A DNA stretch of 64,000 nucleotides from Heloderma charlesbogerti. Taxonomy: Eukaryota > Chordata > Lepidosauria > Squamata > Helodermatidae. Below are positions 11,687-22,504 of the stretch, piece by piece; the first letter of the stretch is position 1; every line of letters begins with the position of its first letter. A program made the translations under genes and the position numbers. Below the pieces are notes generated by a model. The model made no database searches. It was given only the letters and a program-made list of their open reading frames with translations, and had not been told where the DNA came from. Where the stretch lies: assembly GCA_026122225.1 (NCBI GenBank), contig JANEZZ010000793.1, positions 558,001 to 622,000 of the forward strand, written 5' to 3'.

Positions 11687-12584
11687 TCTGGACCCCAAAT
11701 AGTTCCTCACCCCTACTGTCTTTGAAGAGCTGCCCAGTCCACGTCCGTTTTAAAGAAGATAAAGAAACAGAGCGCACTTAGCACCACAGAATTACAATCT
11801 TGAAACAAAACCCGTCTGTCAAGAAACCTTTCACAAGGTTTGACTGTGCCTGAACAGTTATAAACATCAGCTTTCAACCATAACCCTACAAGATAGGTGT
11901 GACTCAACATACCCTCTAAGGTGGCTTTTGGCAATGTGCCCATTTGTGCTCATGATCTCTGCTCTGTATCCAAGCCCCAGCAAGAGCCAGAAAGAGCCAT
12001 TTCTTCCATTTGCATAACAGATCACAACAATATTTTACAACAGGGCCCAGATCACCCTTTAGATAAACACCATTGCACAGAGGCAGATGAGGCCACAGTT
12101 TAAGGGAGTTCATTTCACACTTTTATAAAATATTAGGTTTGGCAAGTGCACTGTTTGAAAAGAAATATCCCCCATTGCGTTCCCTTTTTGCATGAGTCAA
12201 AGTGAATGTTCTAGGGCCCTTACAGAGGGCAGATTCCTGTTCCTATTTAGTGCTGCAACATGTAGCCACCATGCTCAGTGCACAGGAAGTGTCCCTGTAA
12301 AAGACGGGTGGGTAACTTTTCCCAAGAGGCACCTCCTTGGTTATTAAGGGCACAGGATGCCACCTGTGCTGCATGGCCTGTGCTGAGACCTATTGACCAT
12401 TACCACTGGTGGTAGGATGGGGGGAGAAATAAGGCACATCTGGAACACAAGGCACAAAAGCTTTGAAGCCGCATATCCAATTCCCTTTATTTAAAAAAGG
12501 AGCACTCTGGGCATGTGAAAGGAATTCTCCAAGAACGATTGTGCCAATAATTCATATTTTGCCAAATCACAAATCTGCATCAAT
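11687..12584. other. No recognised feature
   Basis: No coding domain, transposon end or tandem repeat was identified. Confidence 0.5.
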
Positions 12585-12765
12585 ATTTATTATTATTTAT
12601 GTATTACACTTATATCCCACCTTTACTTCCATCATGGAACTCAAGGTGGCTACATGTGGTTCCCAGGTAGTCTCCCCTCCTAGCACTGACCAGACCCAGG
12701 CCTGCTTAGCTTCAGCAAGGTGGCTGCCTCATGTGCCTTCAGACCATGTCTTGGGAATATCAAAG
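12585..12765 (-). mobile_element. 5S-rRNA-derived SINE with L2-like tail
   Basis: Read on the minus strand, about 12655-12765 aligns with the internal and 3' parts of 5S rRNA: the plus strand shows CCCAGGTAGTCTCCCCTCC, then AGCACTGACCAG and CCTGCTTAGCTTC. The adjoining plus-strand left part (TTATTTATGTATTACACTTA, CAAGGTGGCTACA) resembles a reversed L2-type LINE tail. The sequence is too diverged to be a functional 5S gene. Compare the 5S-CR1 type at 16.1 kb. Bases 12766-13082 show nothing else. Confidence 0.6.
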
Positions 12766-13082
12766 TGAACACTGATTTACCAACTGGTTTGAGACACCTA
12801 AAATAAAAAGAAGCAACTTTCTTTGGACTCATCTTAACAGAGCACAATTTCAAAGACTAAGGCACATAGGAAACCAGTATTTAGATGATGGGAATACCAT
12901 GAAGGACAGTGTCTCACAGTAATAAATGAAGCCATAAAACTGAGTTATTGTTCAGACTAGTAAGGGAGTCCTACAAGGAGCCATGTTGGTTGTAAACTAT
13001 AACAGCATCGTCTGGCAAAGGAAGGAGAGGGCCACAGATTCCAGTTGAAAAAAATATTTTTAAGGAGACTTGTTGACACCAA

Positions 13083-13372
13083 ATGAGTAACAAGGTTAAG
13101 CAAGTGAGACCTGCAACAAAATGTTGCAGTGTAGAGTGGTGCTGTTCAGGATTCCAGCCACTCCATTCCACCATAACCCCAACATTTTTCTCCCCAACAG
13201 TCCATGTTCCATCCCCACTGAGCATGCTCAGTCCTCTTTGGGCTGTTTGGGTATTTTTCCCCGTTAGGGGTTTTTTTTCTAAAGCTTTTTTGTACTTCTG
13301 CAAACCTTGGGGCTCCCCCAAGCCGGTTGATACCTCCCACGTGTGCATGCGTAGTGCCATTTTGTCCACATA
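13083..13372 (-). repeat. Repeat family X, copy 1 (inverted relative to copy 2)
   Basis: Landmarks such as GCAACAAAATGTTGCAGTGT, CTGAGCATGCTCAGTCC and CTTGGGGCTCCCCCAAGCC recur as reverse complements at 14930-15478. The 163-codon minus-strand frame across this stretch (12971-13462) starts with a hydrophobic run but contains repeat sequence, so I do not call it a gene. Family identity is unknown. Bases 13373-13765 have nothing assignable. Confidence 0.6.
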
Positions 13373-13765
13373 AGCAATGGCACTCACAGCCTGAACATCG
13401 GAAATAGAAGGAATGATTACGATAACATAACAACAACATAACAACAGCATCCATACTGTCAACTTAGTCGAGAAGAAGAACGGGGTAATCCTGTTGCATC
13501 CTCTTTGATATCAGTAGTCTTCCCTTATCTCTTTTCTAAGCAAGAGATTTCCTCAGTCTATGCCTGATGCATTTAAATGTCACCACGTACTCTTCACTAT
13601 TTGGGATGTGTGGTATTCCCCTAAAACTTTTTGCTAGTCTTATTGAAACTCTCTGGACTTCCTTTGAAATTCCTCAGACATTTCATCTGAAGAGGAAGGA
13701 ACCTCCATATTCATTTTGAATTTCTCTGTAGGCAAAATCTGGTGAGAACGACAGGCCCCTACATG

Positions 13766-14011
13766 CAGGGTTGCCCTGGAACTTTTTGTTGCCTGGGGCA
13801 AAGGCAAGATGGAACCAAGAAGCCAAGTAGACTGGTAGTTGAATCTTACTTCAGTGCTGGCAACAGAACAGCATCCTCCTCCATACCTACAGGTAGCAGG
13901 CTATCTTTAGAGTTGCATCACATGACATGCCCAGCTCTGTCCTTCAACACCTTGCTGCAGCCTCCTGCCCCAGCATCTGCCTCACTCTGCCTAATGGTGG
14001 GGCTGGCTCTG
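13766..14011. mobile_element. hAT-like MITE, family A copy 1
   Basis: It begins CAGGGTTGCC and ends GGGGCTGGCTCTG, degenerate versions of the family A ends (CAGGGCTGGCC / GGCCAGCCCTG). The internal block TTGTTGCCTGGGGCAAA is shared with copies at 18.9, 21.4, 41.7 and 60.2 kb. No flanking duplication remains visible. Bases 14012-14929 hold no feature I can support. Confidence 0.65.
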
Positions 14012-14929
14012 TTTGCATACTTCTGCTGTCTTGTTTTAAAATTGCTACCCAGTTCTATGTTACAATCATCCGTTCTTGCTGCAGGGGCCTTGTGGCCTGT
14101 GTGCTGCCATTTTTGGTTGCAGAACAGAAGGAAAAGAGACAATGTTCTGCTCCCTGGGGCCGAGCCCCAGACGACCCAATGAATATTTTGTTGGGGTGCG
14201 AATATATGCCGCTCAGTGTTCTGGAAAACACGGAACAGAGATTAAGCCATCCTCAAATTTCCCCCAGTGGTGGAAATCCATATGCTGGCCTCCTCATTTG
14301 TCAGTCTAGAGGAACAATAGCCTTGAACTCTTGCTCCCGGGTGGAAGGATGAAGAGGATTAACCTCAGAGCCTTGTGCTTCTCAAAATTCATGAGGCACT
14401 TAATTGACAATAATTAGCATGAGTCTTTTGAGAGCAACGTGCTTGTGTTAAATCAGACATATGCAATAGCAGCAGAAGGAACAGGAGGACAGACATAGTA
14501 GAAATCTGAAGAAAGTGAGGAGAGGGCCTTTTAAACTCTGGATTCCTTCACCTTCACTTTTGTGCTCATCCAAGCATAGGGGAAGGAAGGAAGACATGTT
14601 ACTACCCCTGTCATTGAAAAATCCCTTATTTGCAACACTTCATTTCTAAAATGAGAGGCACTGTAGCTCAAGCCTGCCTAAAAATTGGGGTGGCTAGACA
14701 AGCCCTTCCCCCTTGCCCCAGATGTGTGGGTTGATGGTGGTTAGTCCAAGGGCACAGTCTGAAGACTAAGTAGTCCTGAGTCTGTTCTGTGCCTAGATGG
14801 GAGTCTGCCTGGGAAACCCCCATGTAGTCCTTCCTCAAGTTCCATGGAAGAAAGGAAGGGTAAGCCTAAATATACTAATGGGGAATGTGTCCTCTAACTG
14901 CCAGCCTATATGTAGCTAAACCAGAACCA

Positions 14930-15478
14930 TCCACACACAAGAGGGAAGATATCAAAAGGCTTGGGGGAACCCCAAAGTTTCAAGAAGTGCAAAAAAGTTA
15001 TTTATTTATTTATTTTAAATATTTCTTGGCCACCTTTCATGGCAGAAGTCCTCCCAAGGCAGCGAACAACAATAAAATACATAAAACTGATACAATATTA
15101 AGCAGTAAAAACACAATAAAAACAGTAACAATGCAATAAAACAGCAATAAAAACCAGCAACAAAACCAGCAATAAAACAGCAACAACAGCACAAAACTAG
15201 CACCACCCTTAGGGTTAGAAAAAGCCCTAAGGGTGGGCACCCTAAAACAGTCCACTGAGGACCGAGTATGCTCAGTGGTCACAGAATGCTCACTGACTGA
15301 GTGTTGGATAGTGGGTTGGGGAGCCAGAAAACCAGGGGAAGCAGGGAATGGAATAGAGTATTCTGGAAAAGGGTAGAGCTGGCTGGCAGAAATCCTGAAC
15401 GGGAGCACTGCACACTGCAATATTTTGTTGCAGGTCCCAGATGTAAATCACTGATAGCCATTGGTGAGGAAAATGAAC
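14930..15478 (+). repeat. Repeat family X, copy 2, interrupted by an LINE 3' end
   Basis: The flanks GGCTTGGGGGAACCCCAAAG (about 14960) and CAATATTTTGTTGCAGGTCC (about 15420) match the reverse complement of copy 1. From about 14999 to 15190 the match is broken by a minus-strand L2-type LINE 3' tail (TTATTTATTTATTTTAAATA, CCACCTTTCATGGCAG, then A-rich CAATAAAA repeats). This is a third dispersed L2 tail, inserted into an older repeat. Confidence 0.6.
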
Positions 15479-16100
15479 ATTGCATGATCCACCATGAAAG
15501 AATGCCCCCCTCCCACACACACACAGAATGAAATGTCACTTCTGCCTGAATTGGGGGGGGGGAATTTAATGTTGCCCCCTTCCCCCTCCTAACCAATTGC
15601 TTTTAGCAATTCTGTGACCAAATGCAATTTAACAGGGAAGCTTTCTTCCATCTTTTCACCTCCATCTTAGGTGAAAAGTCAGGGATGTGCCACAGGCAGC
15701 AGTTTGATGTGAGCCGGAAACCAGACAGGGCTGTACCACGGGCAGCAGTTTGATGTGAGCCGGGAACCAGAAGCACGTGGCCTATGGCCCATGAGACACA
15801 CCAGTAGTCAGAACCAAAGGCCAACCATGAGGCAGGACCAACAAGCAAGCAGAGGTCAGGGCTGAAGGTCAACCAAAGGACACAGGCAGGGCAGAGTGAG
15901 GTGGCAGGGAGCGGACAGAGCTGTGTGTGCTAAATGATCTGCCCTGTTCCCCAACCTAGCCTGCTGCCCTCAGGTGCATTGGAGGATGCTGTCCCGCCAC
16001 TAGTGCAGAGATACGATTCAGCTACTAGTCTGCTTAGCCTTCATATGTGGAATGGGGAGAGGCATCATCTTGTCCTTTGCAGCAGGCAATGACAAGCAAA
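15479..16100. repeat. Unassigned stretch with a short tandem duplication
   Basis: Two copies of a unit containing GGCAGCAGTTTGATGTGAGC lie about 47 bases apart at 15690-15775. The rest shows no gene or transposon end. Confidence 0.6.
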
Positions 16101-16266
16101 GGGCTAGATGTGCCTGATCTTGTCTGATCTCAGAAGCTAAGCAGTGTCAGCCCTGGTTAGTACTTGGATGGGGAACTGCCTGGGAATCAGGCTTCCTGCA
16201 TTGAGCAGGGGGTTGGACTCAACAGTCTTGTAGACCCCTTCCAACCCTATGATTCTATGAATCTAT
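16101..16266 (+). mobile_element. 5S-rRNA-derived SINE with CR1 tail, copy S1
   Basis: The head matches 5S rRNA: GATCTTGTCTGATCTC, the box A region AGAAGCTAAGCAG (16133-16145), GGTTAGTACTTGGATGGG and a box C-like GGATGGGGAACTGCCTGG (16165-16182). It joins directly at GGGAATCAGG to a CR1 3' end, ending in CCAACCCTATGATTCTATGA with the 8-base ATTCTATG repeat. This arrangement would give a pol III-promoted transcript ending in CR1 reverse-transcriptase recognition sequence. Head divergence rules out a functional 5S gene. Similar copies lie at 36.7 and 48.75 kb. Confidence 0.8.
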
Positions 16267-17232
16267 GCTTTGGGCTGGACCTGGATACGGGACACATCAG
16301 AGCTCAAGAAGACCTTGTTGCTCAAGCAAGGCTCAACTGGAACTGGAAGCCTTCTTAGATGCCTTCCTGTCCCGGAAGATCCAATGACCAGCCTCAGTAG
16401 GCGGAGTCAGTCTGGGGCCTGAGGGTATTTCCCTGAGAAACTGCCACCTGCAGTTCAGCGGCTCACAAGGTGGGGCAGCTCTCCACATTCCCCAGGAGCC
16501 CCGGCCATGGAGATGTCCTGCTGGACAGGCCTCTGAGCAGATCAGGGAAACAATGGCAATGTCAAATTCAATTCACATTGACAAGAAAGTTAACTCAGTG
16601 ACAATTCAGGATGGGACTGAAAATGGAACAATTGAAATCTTCTGCCCTTCAGAGAGATCAACTGGAACCTTTTCCCGTCAGCATTCCCACAGAGTAACTG
16701 AGGTGCTTTTGGGGAAGGGGGAAAAACATTCAATTTCCTTCTTGATCCTTTTCTCCCTGGCAAGCTACATCTCCCAGCATGCATACCTGTGGAGAGTTCC
16801 CAGAAAATACTAATGCGAAAAAGGAGAATACGTTGCTAGACCGCTCCCTTTCCTCAGCGGGAATTTTTTCTGGCTCTGCTAAAAATGTAACATGCTACAC
16901 TAGCAAATCTTTGTTTTCCTAAAGGGTTTTTCAGTCACAATGTGGTTCTGAGAGAAACTGAATAACTTGCTAAGCCAAGGACATATTTCAGACAGGATTT
17001 TCAGACACAGCTATCTCAGCGAGAAATGTAATTGTGTGTCTTTACTGAAAATCTTTCTCATTAGAGCCCTCCCTTTTTGATGTGTTTCAATGAAGAAATT
17101 AATCCTTTGGGGACATTCTCTTCTGTGCGATTGTCATTGCATGGAGGAGAAGACTGGGGCTGTGCCCACTGGCTCTGCCCACGTTGTCACATCCTTCACT
17201 GACCTCACCCACTTGCCACCCACACTTTCATT
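16267..17232. other. No recognised feature
   Basis: A short open frame at 16553-16813 has no domain. Nothing else is recognisable. Confidence 0.5.
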
Positions 17233-18012
17233 GAATCATAGAACAGTAGGGTTGGAAGAGGCCTACAAGACCATCGAGTCCAACCCCCTGCTCAATGCAG
17301 GAATCCAGGTCAAAGAAATCCCTGACAAGTGGCTGGCTGTCCAGCCTCATCTTGAATGCCTCCAGTGTGGGAGAGCCCACTACCTCCCTAGGGAATTGGT
17401 TCCATTGTCGTATTGCTCTTACAGTCAGGAATTTTTTTTCTGATGTTCAGCCGGAATCTGGCTTCCTGTCACTTGAGCCCATTATTCCATGTCCTGCATT
17501 CTAGGATGATCGAGAAGAGATCCTGGCCTTCCTCTCTGTGACAACCTTTCAAGTACTTGAAGAGCGCTATCCTATCTCCCATCAGTCTTCTCTTCTCAAG
17601 GCTAAACATGCCCAGTTCTTGCAGTCTCTCTTCATAGGGCTTTGTTTCCAGTCCTCTGATCATCTTTGTTGCCCTCCTCTGAACCCTCTCCAGTATGTCT
17701 GCATCCTTCTTCAAGTGTGGTGCCCAGAGCTGGACACAGCACTCCAGATGAGGCCTAACCAGTGCTGAGTAGAGGGGAACTAGTACTTCCCGGGATTTGG
17801 AAGCTACACTTGTATTAATGCAGCCCAAAATAGCATTTGCCTTTTTTGCAGCCATATCACATTGTTGGCTCATATTCAGCTTGTGATCTACAACAATTCC
17901 AAGATCCTTCTCGCTTGTAGTATTGTTGAGCCAAGTCTCCCCCATCTTGTAACTGTGCATTTGGTTTCTTGGTTTGGCTGCACATGCGTAGGCTCTCCCA
18001 TCAGGGGCCAAA
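17233..18012 (-). pseudogene. CR1 LINE ORF2 C-terminal region and 3' UTR
   Basis: The minus-strand frame ending at 17469 encodes the region downstream of the CR1 reverse transcriptase. Visible blocks are EKDLGIVVDHKLNMSQQC, AAKKANAILGCI, LYSALVRPHLECCVQLWAP, LERVQRRATKMIRGLE, YEERLQELGMFSLEKRR and GDRIALFKYLKG. The frame then stops, and the remaining C-terminus is readable only in other frames. The 3' terminus at about 17233-17250 carries the CR1 ATTCTATG repeat on the minus strand. The catalytic RT core (palm, YADD) is absent, so this is a 5'-truncated dead copy. Confidence 0.85.
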
Positions 18013-18124
18013 ATCTCAAGGAGAGCGTACATAGGCATATTAGACTTTACTTTAAAGATGTTGATCCAGATAATTACAATTGCTTGGAGTTGTTTGAAGG
18101 ACTGCCGTCTCCCACATGAGCCTG

Positions 18125-18520
18125 TTTTCCCACTGCAGTCATAATCAGAAGCCTTGCATCATCAGAGGTGTAGTTTGTCATTAGAGGTCCAGTTGGCTGG
18201 GAGCCAGGACAGTGCTTTTGCAGTTGTGGCCCCCAGATCATGGTATACTGTAAGGAGGCCTGATTGCCGCCTGTCTAGTGTCTACTGCTGTCAAGACCTT
18301 TTTCTTCTGCCTTTGGTTTGGTTTCACATACACACACTGTGATTTTGTGGTTTTTATATCTGGTATCTAGGTTTTTGTTTTACTGTTCGCTGAGTTGTTC
18401 TTTTATTGTTTTATGGATGTGTATATTCTTTATTATTGATGTTAGTTGGCTGTCTTAGGGGGACCTGTGTAGGGCCAAAAGACTGGGATTAAAATATTTT
18501 GATAAATAAAAAGAAAGAAT
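18125..18520 (+). mobile_element. L2-type LINE 3' end, plus strand
   Basis: A translated block around 18205-18300 (SAFAVVAPRSWYTVRR) matches the RAFSVVAP...LWNSLP block of L2 ORF2 C-termini. The downstream part is 3' UTR-like, ending GGATTAAAATATTTTGATAA near 18485-18510. The ORF is degraded. Bases 18521-18890 hold no further element apart from a GT/GC microsatellite at 18845-18887. Confidence 0.6.
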
Positions 18521-18890
18521 ACTGATGCAATTATTATGAGGTTTGGGGGTTGTTTTTTAAGCACCCTCACTGAGCACACTGGGTTTATTGCAACTGACCT
18601 TGAATATCTTTAAGAGTGGGGCTTTAAACCCTGCCATAAATCTTCCCCATCCTACTTTACTGAAATCTCAGTGTCTCTGCCCTTCAATGAAAACTGAAAT
18701 TGTGTCCTTAATAGAGACAAACCAGATGCCTCTGGAAAACTCTCAAGCAAGGCATGATGTTAAAAAGTTAATAGCAATGTGGGATGGGGGTGATCGACAT
18801 GCAGATTCAGGCGGAAGGGTTAAATCTCCACAATTCAAATAAGAGTGCATGTGTGTGTGCACGTGTGCGTGCGTGCGTGCGTGTGTATGT

Positions 18891-19150
18891 CAGAGCCAGC
18901 CCTACCATTAGGCAGAATGAGTCAGTGGCCTATGATGGCAGATGCTGGGAAGGGTGGCAGCAAACTGTTGGAGGTGGTAGCTCTGGGCCACATGGCCTGC
19001 ACTCCACCCCCTAAGCTATCCTGCTACTTTCAAGTGTGGTGCAGGCAGCTGTCTCATTGTCAGTATCGAAGAAAGATTCAACTGCCAATCCAGTTGGCTT
19101 TTTTACATGGAAGGGAAGGGGGTGCCATCTCCTCAAGCAGGAAAATGAAT
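18891..19150 (-). mobile_element. hAT-like MITE, family A copy 2 (reverse orientation)
   Basis: The end CAGAGCCAGCCCTACCATTA, the internal GGCAGCAAACTGTTGGAGG and AAGATTCAACTGCCAATCC are reverse complements of family A landmarks. The far end runs into a (GT)n tract at 19165-19185. Bases 19186-19724 show no other feature. Confidence 0.65.
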
Positions 19151-19724
19151 TGGACCCACCCCAGTGTGTGTGTGTGTGTGTGTGTATGAGTGAGTGATGG
19201 AGGGGGTGGGAATGGGACCCCAGCCCCATCCTTTCAGCCCCTGAAAATTACCACTGAGGGAATATGGCTCTCAGGGTAAAATGGTTGCCCACCTGGCTTA
19301 AAAGCACAAGAACCCTGCTAGAAACCCATGGCTGGGTTCAGATTTTGCACTGGGAATTCAAATTGTCCTTCAATTCATACAGAGAACAAGGTCCCTTCCC
19401 ACCCACCCACACCCACCCCCCTCAGTTCCTTTAGGCCCACCCGTACATCCTGATTCTGGATTAAGTCTGGTGGGAAATGACAAATCCTTGAGGCATAAAT
19501 CTTCAGCCTAGGCTGGGTTGGTTGAGGAAAAGAGGGGTGATTTATTGGGGATTAGCAGATCAGAACTGAGGAATGTAAAGAGGTTTATATGAGTGGACCT
19601 CACAGTAACTTTAGTTCAGACTTAGGGTTATTTAATTACATGCATACAAGAAAAAGAGGAAAGAGGGGGAAAGAGAAACCTGCATGTTTGTTTATTTCTT
19701 TACAGTGGTGAAAACAGACATTAA

Positions 19725-20180
19725 AAGAGCCATTCTGGATCAGACCAAGGGTCCATCCAGTCCAGCATTCTGTTCACACAGCGGCCAACCAGCTGTCGAC
19801 CAGGAACCCACAAGCAGGACACGAGTGCAATAGCACCCTCCCACCCATGTTCCCCAGCAACTGGATTACATAGGCTCACTGCCTCTGGTGCTGGAGGTAG
19901 CACATAGCCATCAGGACTAGTAGCCATCGATAGCCTTCTCCTCCAGGAATTTGTCCAATCCCCTCTTAAAGCCATCCAAATTGGTGGCTATCACTAGAAC
20001 TTGTGGAAGTGAATAGTTCAACTAAGCTCCGTGTGAAGAAGTCCTTCCTTTTCTCTGTCCTGAATCTCCAACCAATCAGCTTCATAGGATGACCCCATTG
20101 GGTGCTAGTATTTTGAGAGAGGGAGAAAAATGCTTCCCTATCCACATTCTCCACACCATGCATAATTTTGATGGGGGATA
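19725..20180 (-). mobile_element. CR1-like LINE 3' end, family Y copy 1
   Basis: Plus-strand landmarks AGAGCCATTCTGGATCAGAC, GTCCATCCAGTCCAGCATTC, TAGCCTTCTCCTCCAGG and GGATGACCCCATTGGGTGCT recur in order at 20.71 and 24.37 kb. Minus-strand translation gives broken ORF2-like pieces. I assign CR1-like from layout; the clade is not proven. Confidence 0.6.
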
Positions 20181-20195
20181 CCTCTGCCTGACAGC

Positions 20196-20411
20196 CTAGA
20201 GGAGCCTAGGGCCTTCCATATGTGTCAGATTACAATTCCCAGAATCCCCAGGCACCATAGCCACTGGCTGGAGATCATAGAATCATAGAATCATAGAATA
20301 GTAGGGTTGGAAGGGGCCTACAAGGCCATCGAGTCCAACCCCCTGCTCAATGCAGGAATGCAAGAATGGGAGGTGCAGTCCAGCACATCTGGGGACACTA
20401 GGTTGGGGACG
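20196..20411. mobile_element. Fold-back MITE family G copy 2, split by a CR1 tail
   Basis: The left arm (TACAATTCCCAGAATCCCC, GCCACTGGCTGG) and right arm (CAGTCCAGCACATCTGGGG, ACTAGGTTGGGGACGGCTG) match the uninterrupted family G copies at 6.62 and 21.85 kb. The junction is occupied by the CR1 3' fragment at about 20274-20360. Confidence 0.7.
20274..20360 (-). mobile_element. CR1 3' terminal fragment inside a family G MITE
   Basis: ATCATAGAATCATAGAATC carries consecutive CATAGAAT octamers, the CR1 3' terminal repeat read on the opposite strand. It is followed by GTAGGGTTGGAAGGGGCCTA and GAGTCCAACCCCCTGC. Strongly 5'-truncated insertion with no coding sequence. Confidence 0.8.
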
Positions 20412-20590
20412 GCTGACCTACATAGACAATAGTGGGCTCGATGAACTAATAGTCTAACTGTTGGAATATGGGAGCTTCTTATGTTCCTAAGCTAGCAGCA
20501 AGTGTTTCCAGACCAAAGGGGGTTTTATACCTCCAAAATTATCAAGGTTAATACATTATTATTATATTATAATTATTATTGAACCAAGTC

Positions 20591-20630
20591 TATATCCTAG
20601 ATATAGGATATATCCTATATCTAGGATATA
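20591..20630. repeat. Perfect 40-bp palindrome
   Basis: The 20 bases TATATCCTAGATATAGGATA are followed immediately by their exact reverse complement, with no spacer. Partial repeats of ATCCTAGAT continue to 20650. It lies in AT-rich DNA with no recognised element. Confidence 0.9.
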
Positions 20631-20709
20631 GATCCTAGATCCTAGATCTTTCCAATCAGCATTTTAGACCTCAAAAATTGAAATGTTTTTGATCATCATC
20701 ATCATCATA

Positions 20710-21190
20710 TAAGAACATATGCAGAGCTATGCTGGATCAGACCAAGGGTCCATCTAGGCCAGCATTCTGTTCACACAGTGGCCAACCAGCTACCCACAGG
20801 AAACCCACAAGTAGGACTTGAGTGCAACAGTACCCTCCAGCCCATGTTCCCCAGCAACTCATGTACGCAGGCATGCTTCCTCTGATACTGGAGGGAGCAC
20901 ACAGCCATCAGGATTTGTAGCCACTGATAGCCTTCTCCTCCAGGAATTTGTCTAACCCCCTTTTAAAGCCATCCAAATTGGTGGCCATCACCACATCTTG
21001 TGGTAGCGAATTCCATAGTTTGGCTGTGTGCTGTGTGAAGAATCATCGAATCATAGAATAGTAGGGTTGGGAGGGGCTTACAAGGCCATCGAGTCCAACC
21101 CCCGTAGAAGCCCTTCCTTTTATTTGCCCTGAATCTCCCACCAACCAGCTTCGTGGGATGACCCCTGGTTCTACTGTTCTGAGAGAGGGA
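20710..21190 (-). mobile_element. CR1-like LINE 3' end, family Y copy 2, interrupted
   Basis: Same landmark order as copy 1 (GGATCAGACCAAGGGTCCAT, GTAGCCACTGATAGCC, GAATTTGTCTAACCCC). At 21041-21105 a short CR1 terminal fragment (AATCATCGAATCATAGAATA to GAGTCCAACCCCC) is inserted. The uninterrupted copy 3 reads GTGTGAAGAAGCCCTTCC straight through, which locates the insertion. Confidence 0.65.
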
Positions 21191-21290
21191 TTATACAAAG
21201 TTAATATCCCACCTCTCCACATTAGCACCCAAGGTGGTTAGTAGCAACAATATATAATAAAACAGAAACAATTCCAAAGTAGACAGGCAT
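21191..21290 (-). mobile_element. L2-type LINE 3' UTR fragment
   Basis: TTATACAAAGTTAATATCCC, CACCCAAGGTGGTTAG and AATATATAATAAAACAG resemble the reversed 3' UTR of L2-type LINEs as at 6.96 and 43.26 kb. Confidence 0.5.
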
Positions 21291-21444
21291 GATAAAAGAT
21301 CCCGGCATGGTTCATATCCTTACTGGACTGAGAAACCTCTTTACATGATGGAGGAGTGGGTTACATCTCTCCCCTCCCCTCCACATCACACATGATATAA
21401 TATGTGAGGCATGTGCTCTAGGAGCTCACACATGCAGAGACATG

Positions 21445-21720
21445 CAGGGCTGGCCCAAGACATTTTGTTGCCTGGGGCAAAAGATGGCATCCCCTCCCAT
21501 TTCATGTACAAAAGCCAACTGACTGGCAGTTGAATCTTTTTTCAACACTGACAATGGGACAGCACCTTCTACCACACTTGAAGGCAGCAGGCTAGCTTAG
21601 GGGGCGGGTAGGGCAGGCCGCATGGCCCACAGCTCTCTCCTCCAACAACTTGCTGCCACCTCCCAGCATCTAATGCCTGAGGAGACTGCCTCACCCTGCC
21701 TGATGGTAGGGCCAGCCCTG
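21445..21720 (+). mobile_element. hAT-like MITE, family A copy 3
   Basis: Intact inverted ends CAGGGCTGGCCC and GGGCCAGCCCTG bound a 276-base element with the family block TTGTTGCCTGGGGCAAA near the left end. Flanking octamers GAGACATG and CATATGGC do not match, so the duplication has decayed or been rearranged. Non-coding. Confidence 0.75.
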
Positions 21721-21851
21721 CATATGGCCCAAGACCCAATCCATATAGTGCTTTCCCCTCAGGGCATACACCACTCCCCACTGTGAATTAACTGTTGTTT
21801 CTCTGACACATCTGTAAATGAAACCACCTCAGTTGCTTATAAAATAGCCTT

Positions 21852-21968
21852 CCCCAACCTATTGCCTTCCAGACATGTTGGCCTGCACTTCCCATAATTT
21901 CCAGCCAATGCTGGCTGAGGATAATGAGGGTTGTAGCCCAGCACATTTGGAGGACACCAGCCTGATGG
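21852..21968. mobile_element. Fold-back MITE, family G copy 3
   Basis: Left TTCCCCAACCTATTGCCTTCC and right TTTGGAGGACACCAGCCTG arms are imperfect complements, with central GCCAATGCTGGCTG. No coding. Bases 21969-22504 show nothing assignable. Confidence 0.6.
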
Positions 21969-22504
21969 AAGGAAAACCACCATGCAAAACATACTTTTGG
22001 GGGGTGAGGCAAGAATGTTTCCAATTTTTCACAGATCGTTACTGAGCAAGCCTGAAAAGATGAGAGCCTCTTCATGTTAATGAGGGCAGCGCAGCTGCTG
22101 CATGAAGGCTTCTACGCAACTCATTTTGGGCAGCAGCTTTACGGGCCTCCCAGCCCCTTAGGAATGGAAAAAGAAAAGAAAACAGTCAGGTATAGAAGCC
22201 ATTCACTGATCATAACACTCATTCTTGTAGTGGTCATATACTTGTCCTTGAGGGGTGAAAGTATGTCATTCTCTTCATGGGACAAAGATAGAAATAAAAA
22301 CAAATGACTATTAGTGTATTTGTTTCTATGGCATTGGCAAGCAACTGGAAACAGCATGCCAGGTTTTTAAGGATTCGTTGACAGTACGAAAGATAAGGTT
22401 GCCAGGATTTAGGCTCTTGAGATGCAAGGGTTTTTGGTTGGGAGGCCAACAAGTTAAATTTCAGGCTAATCCTTCACACCTACATGCATAAGTGCACTCA
22501 ATGG

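Noticed and set aside
12971..13462. 163-codon minus-strand frame with a hydrophobic N-terminus like a signal peptide
   Set aside because: It spans repeat family X, whose inverted sister is not open, and no known domain is present.
16101..16196. 5S rRNA gene
   Set aside because: Has substitutions in conserved positions, lacks the correct 3' end and poly-T terminator, and is fused to a CR1 tail, so it is a SINE head.
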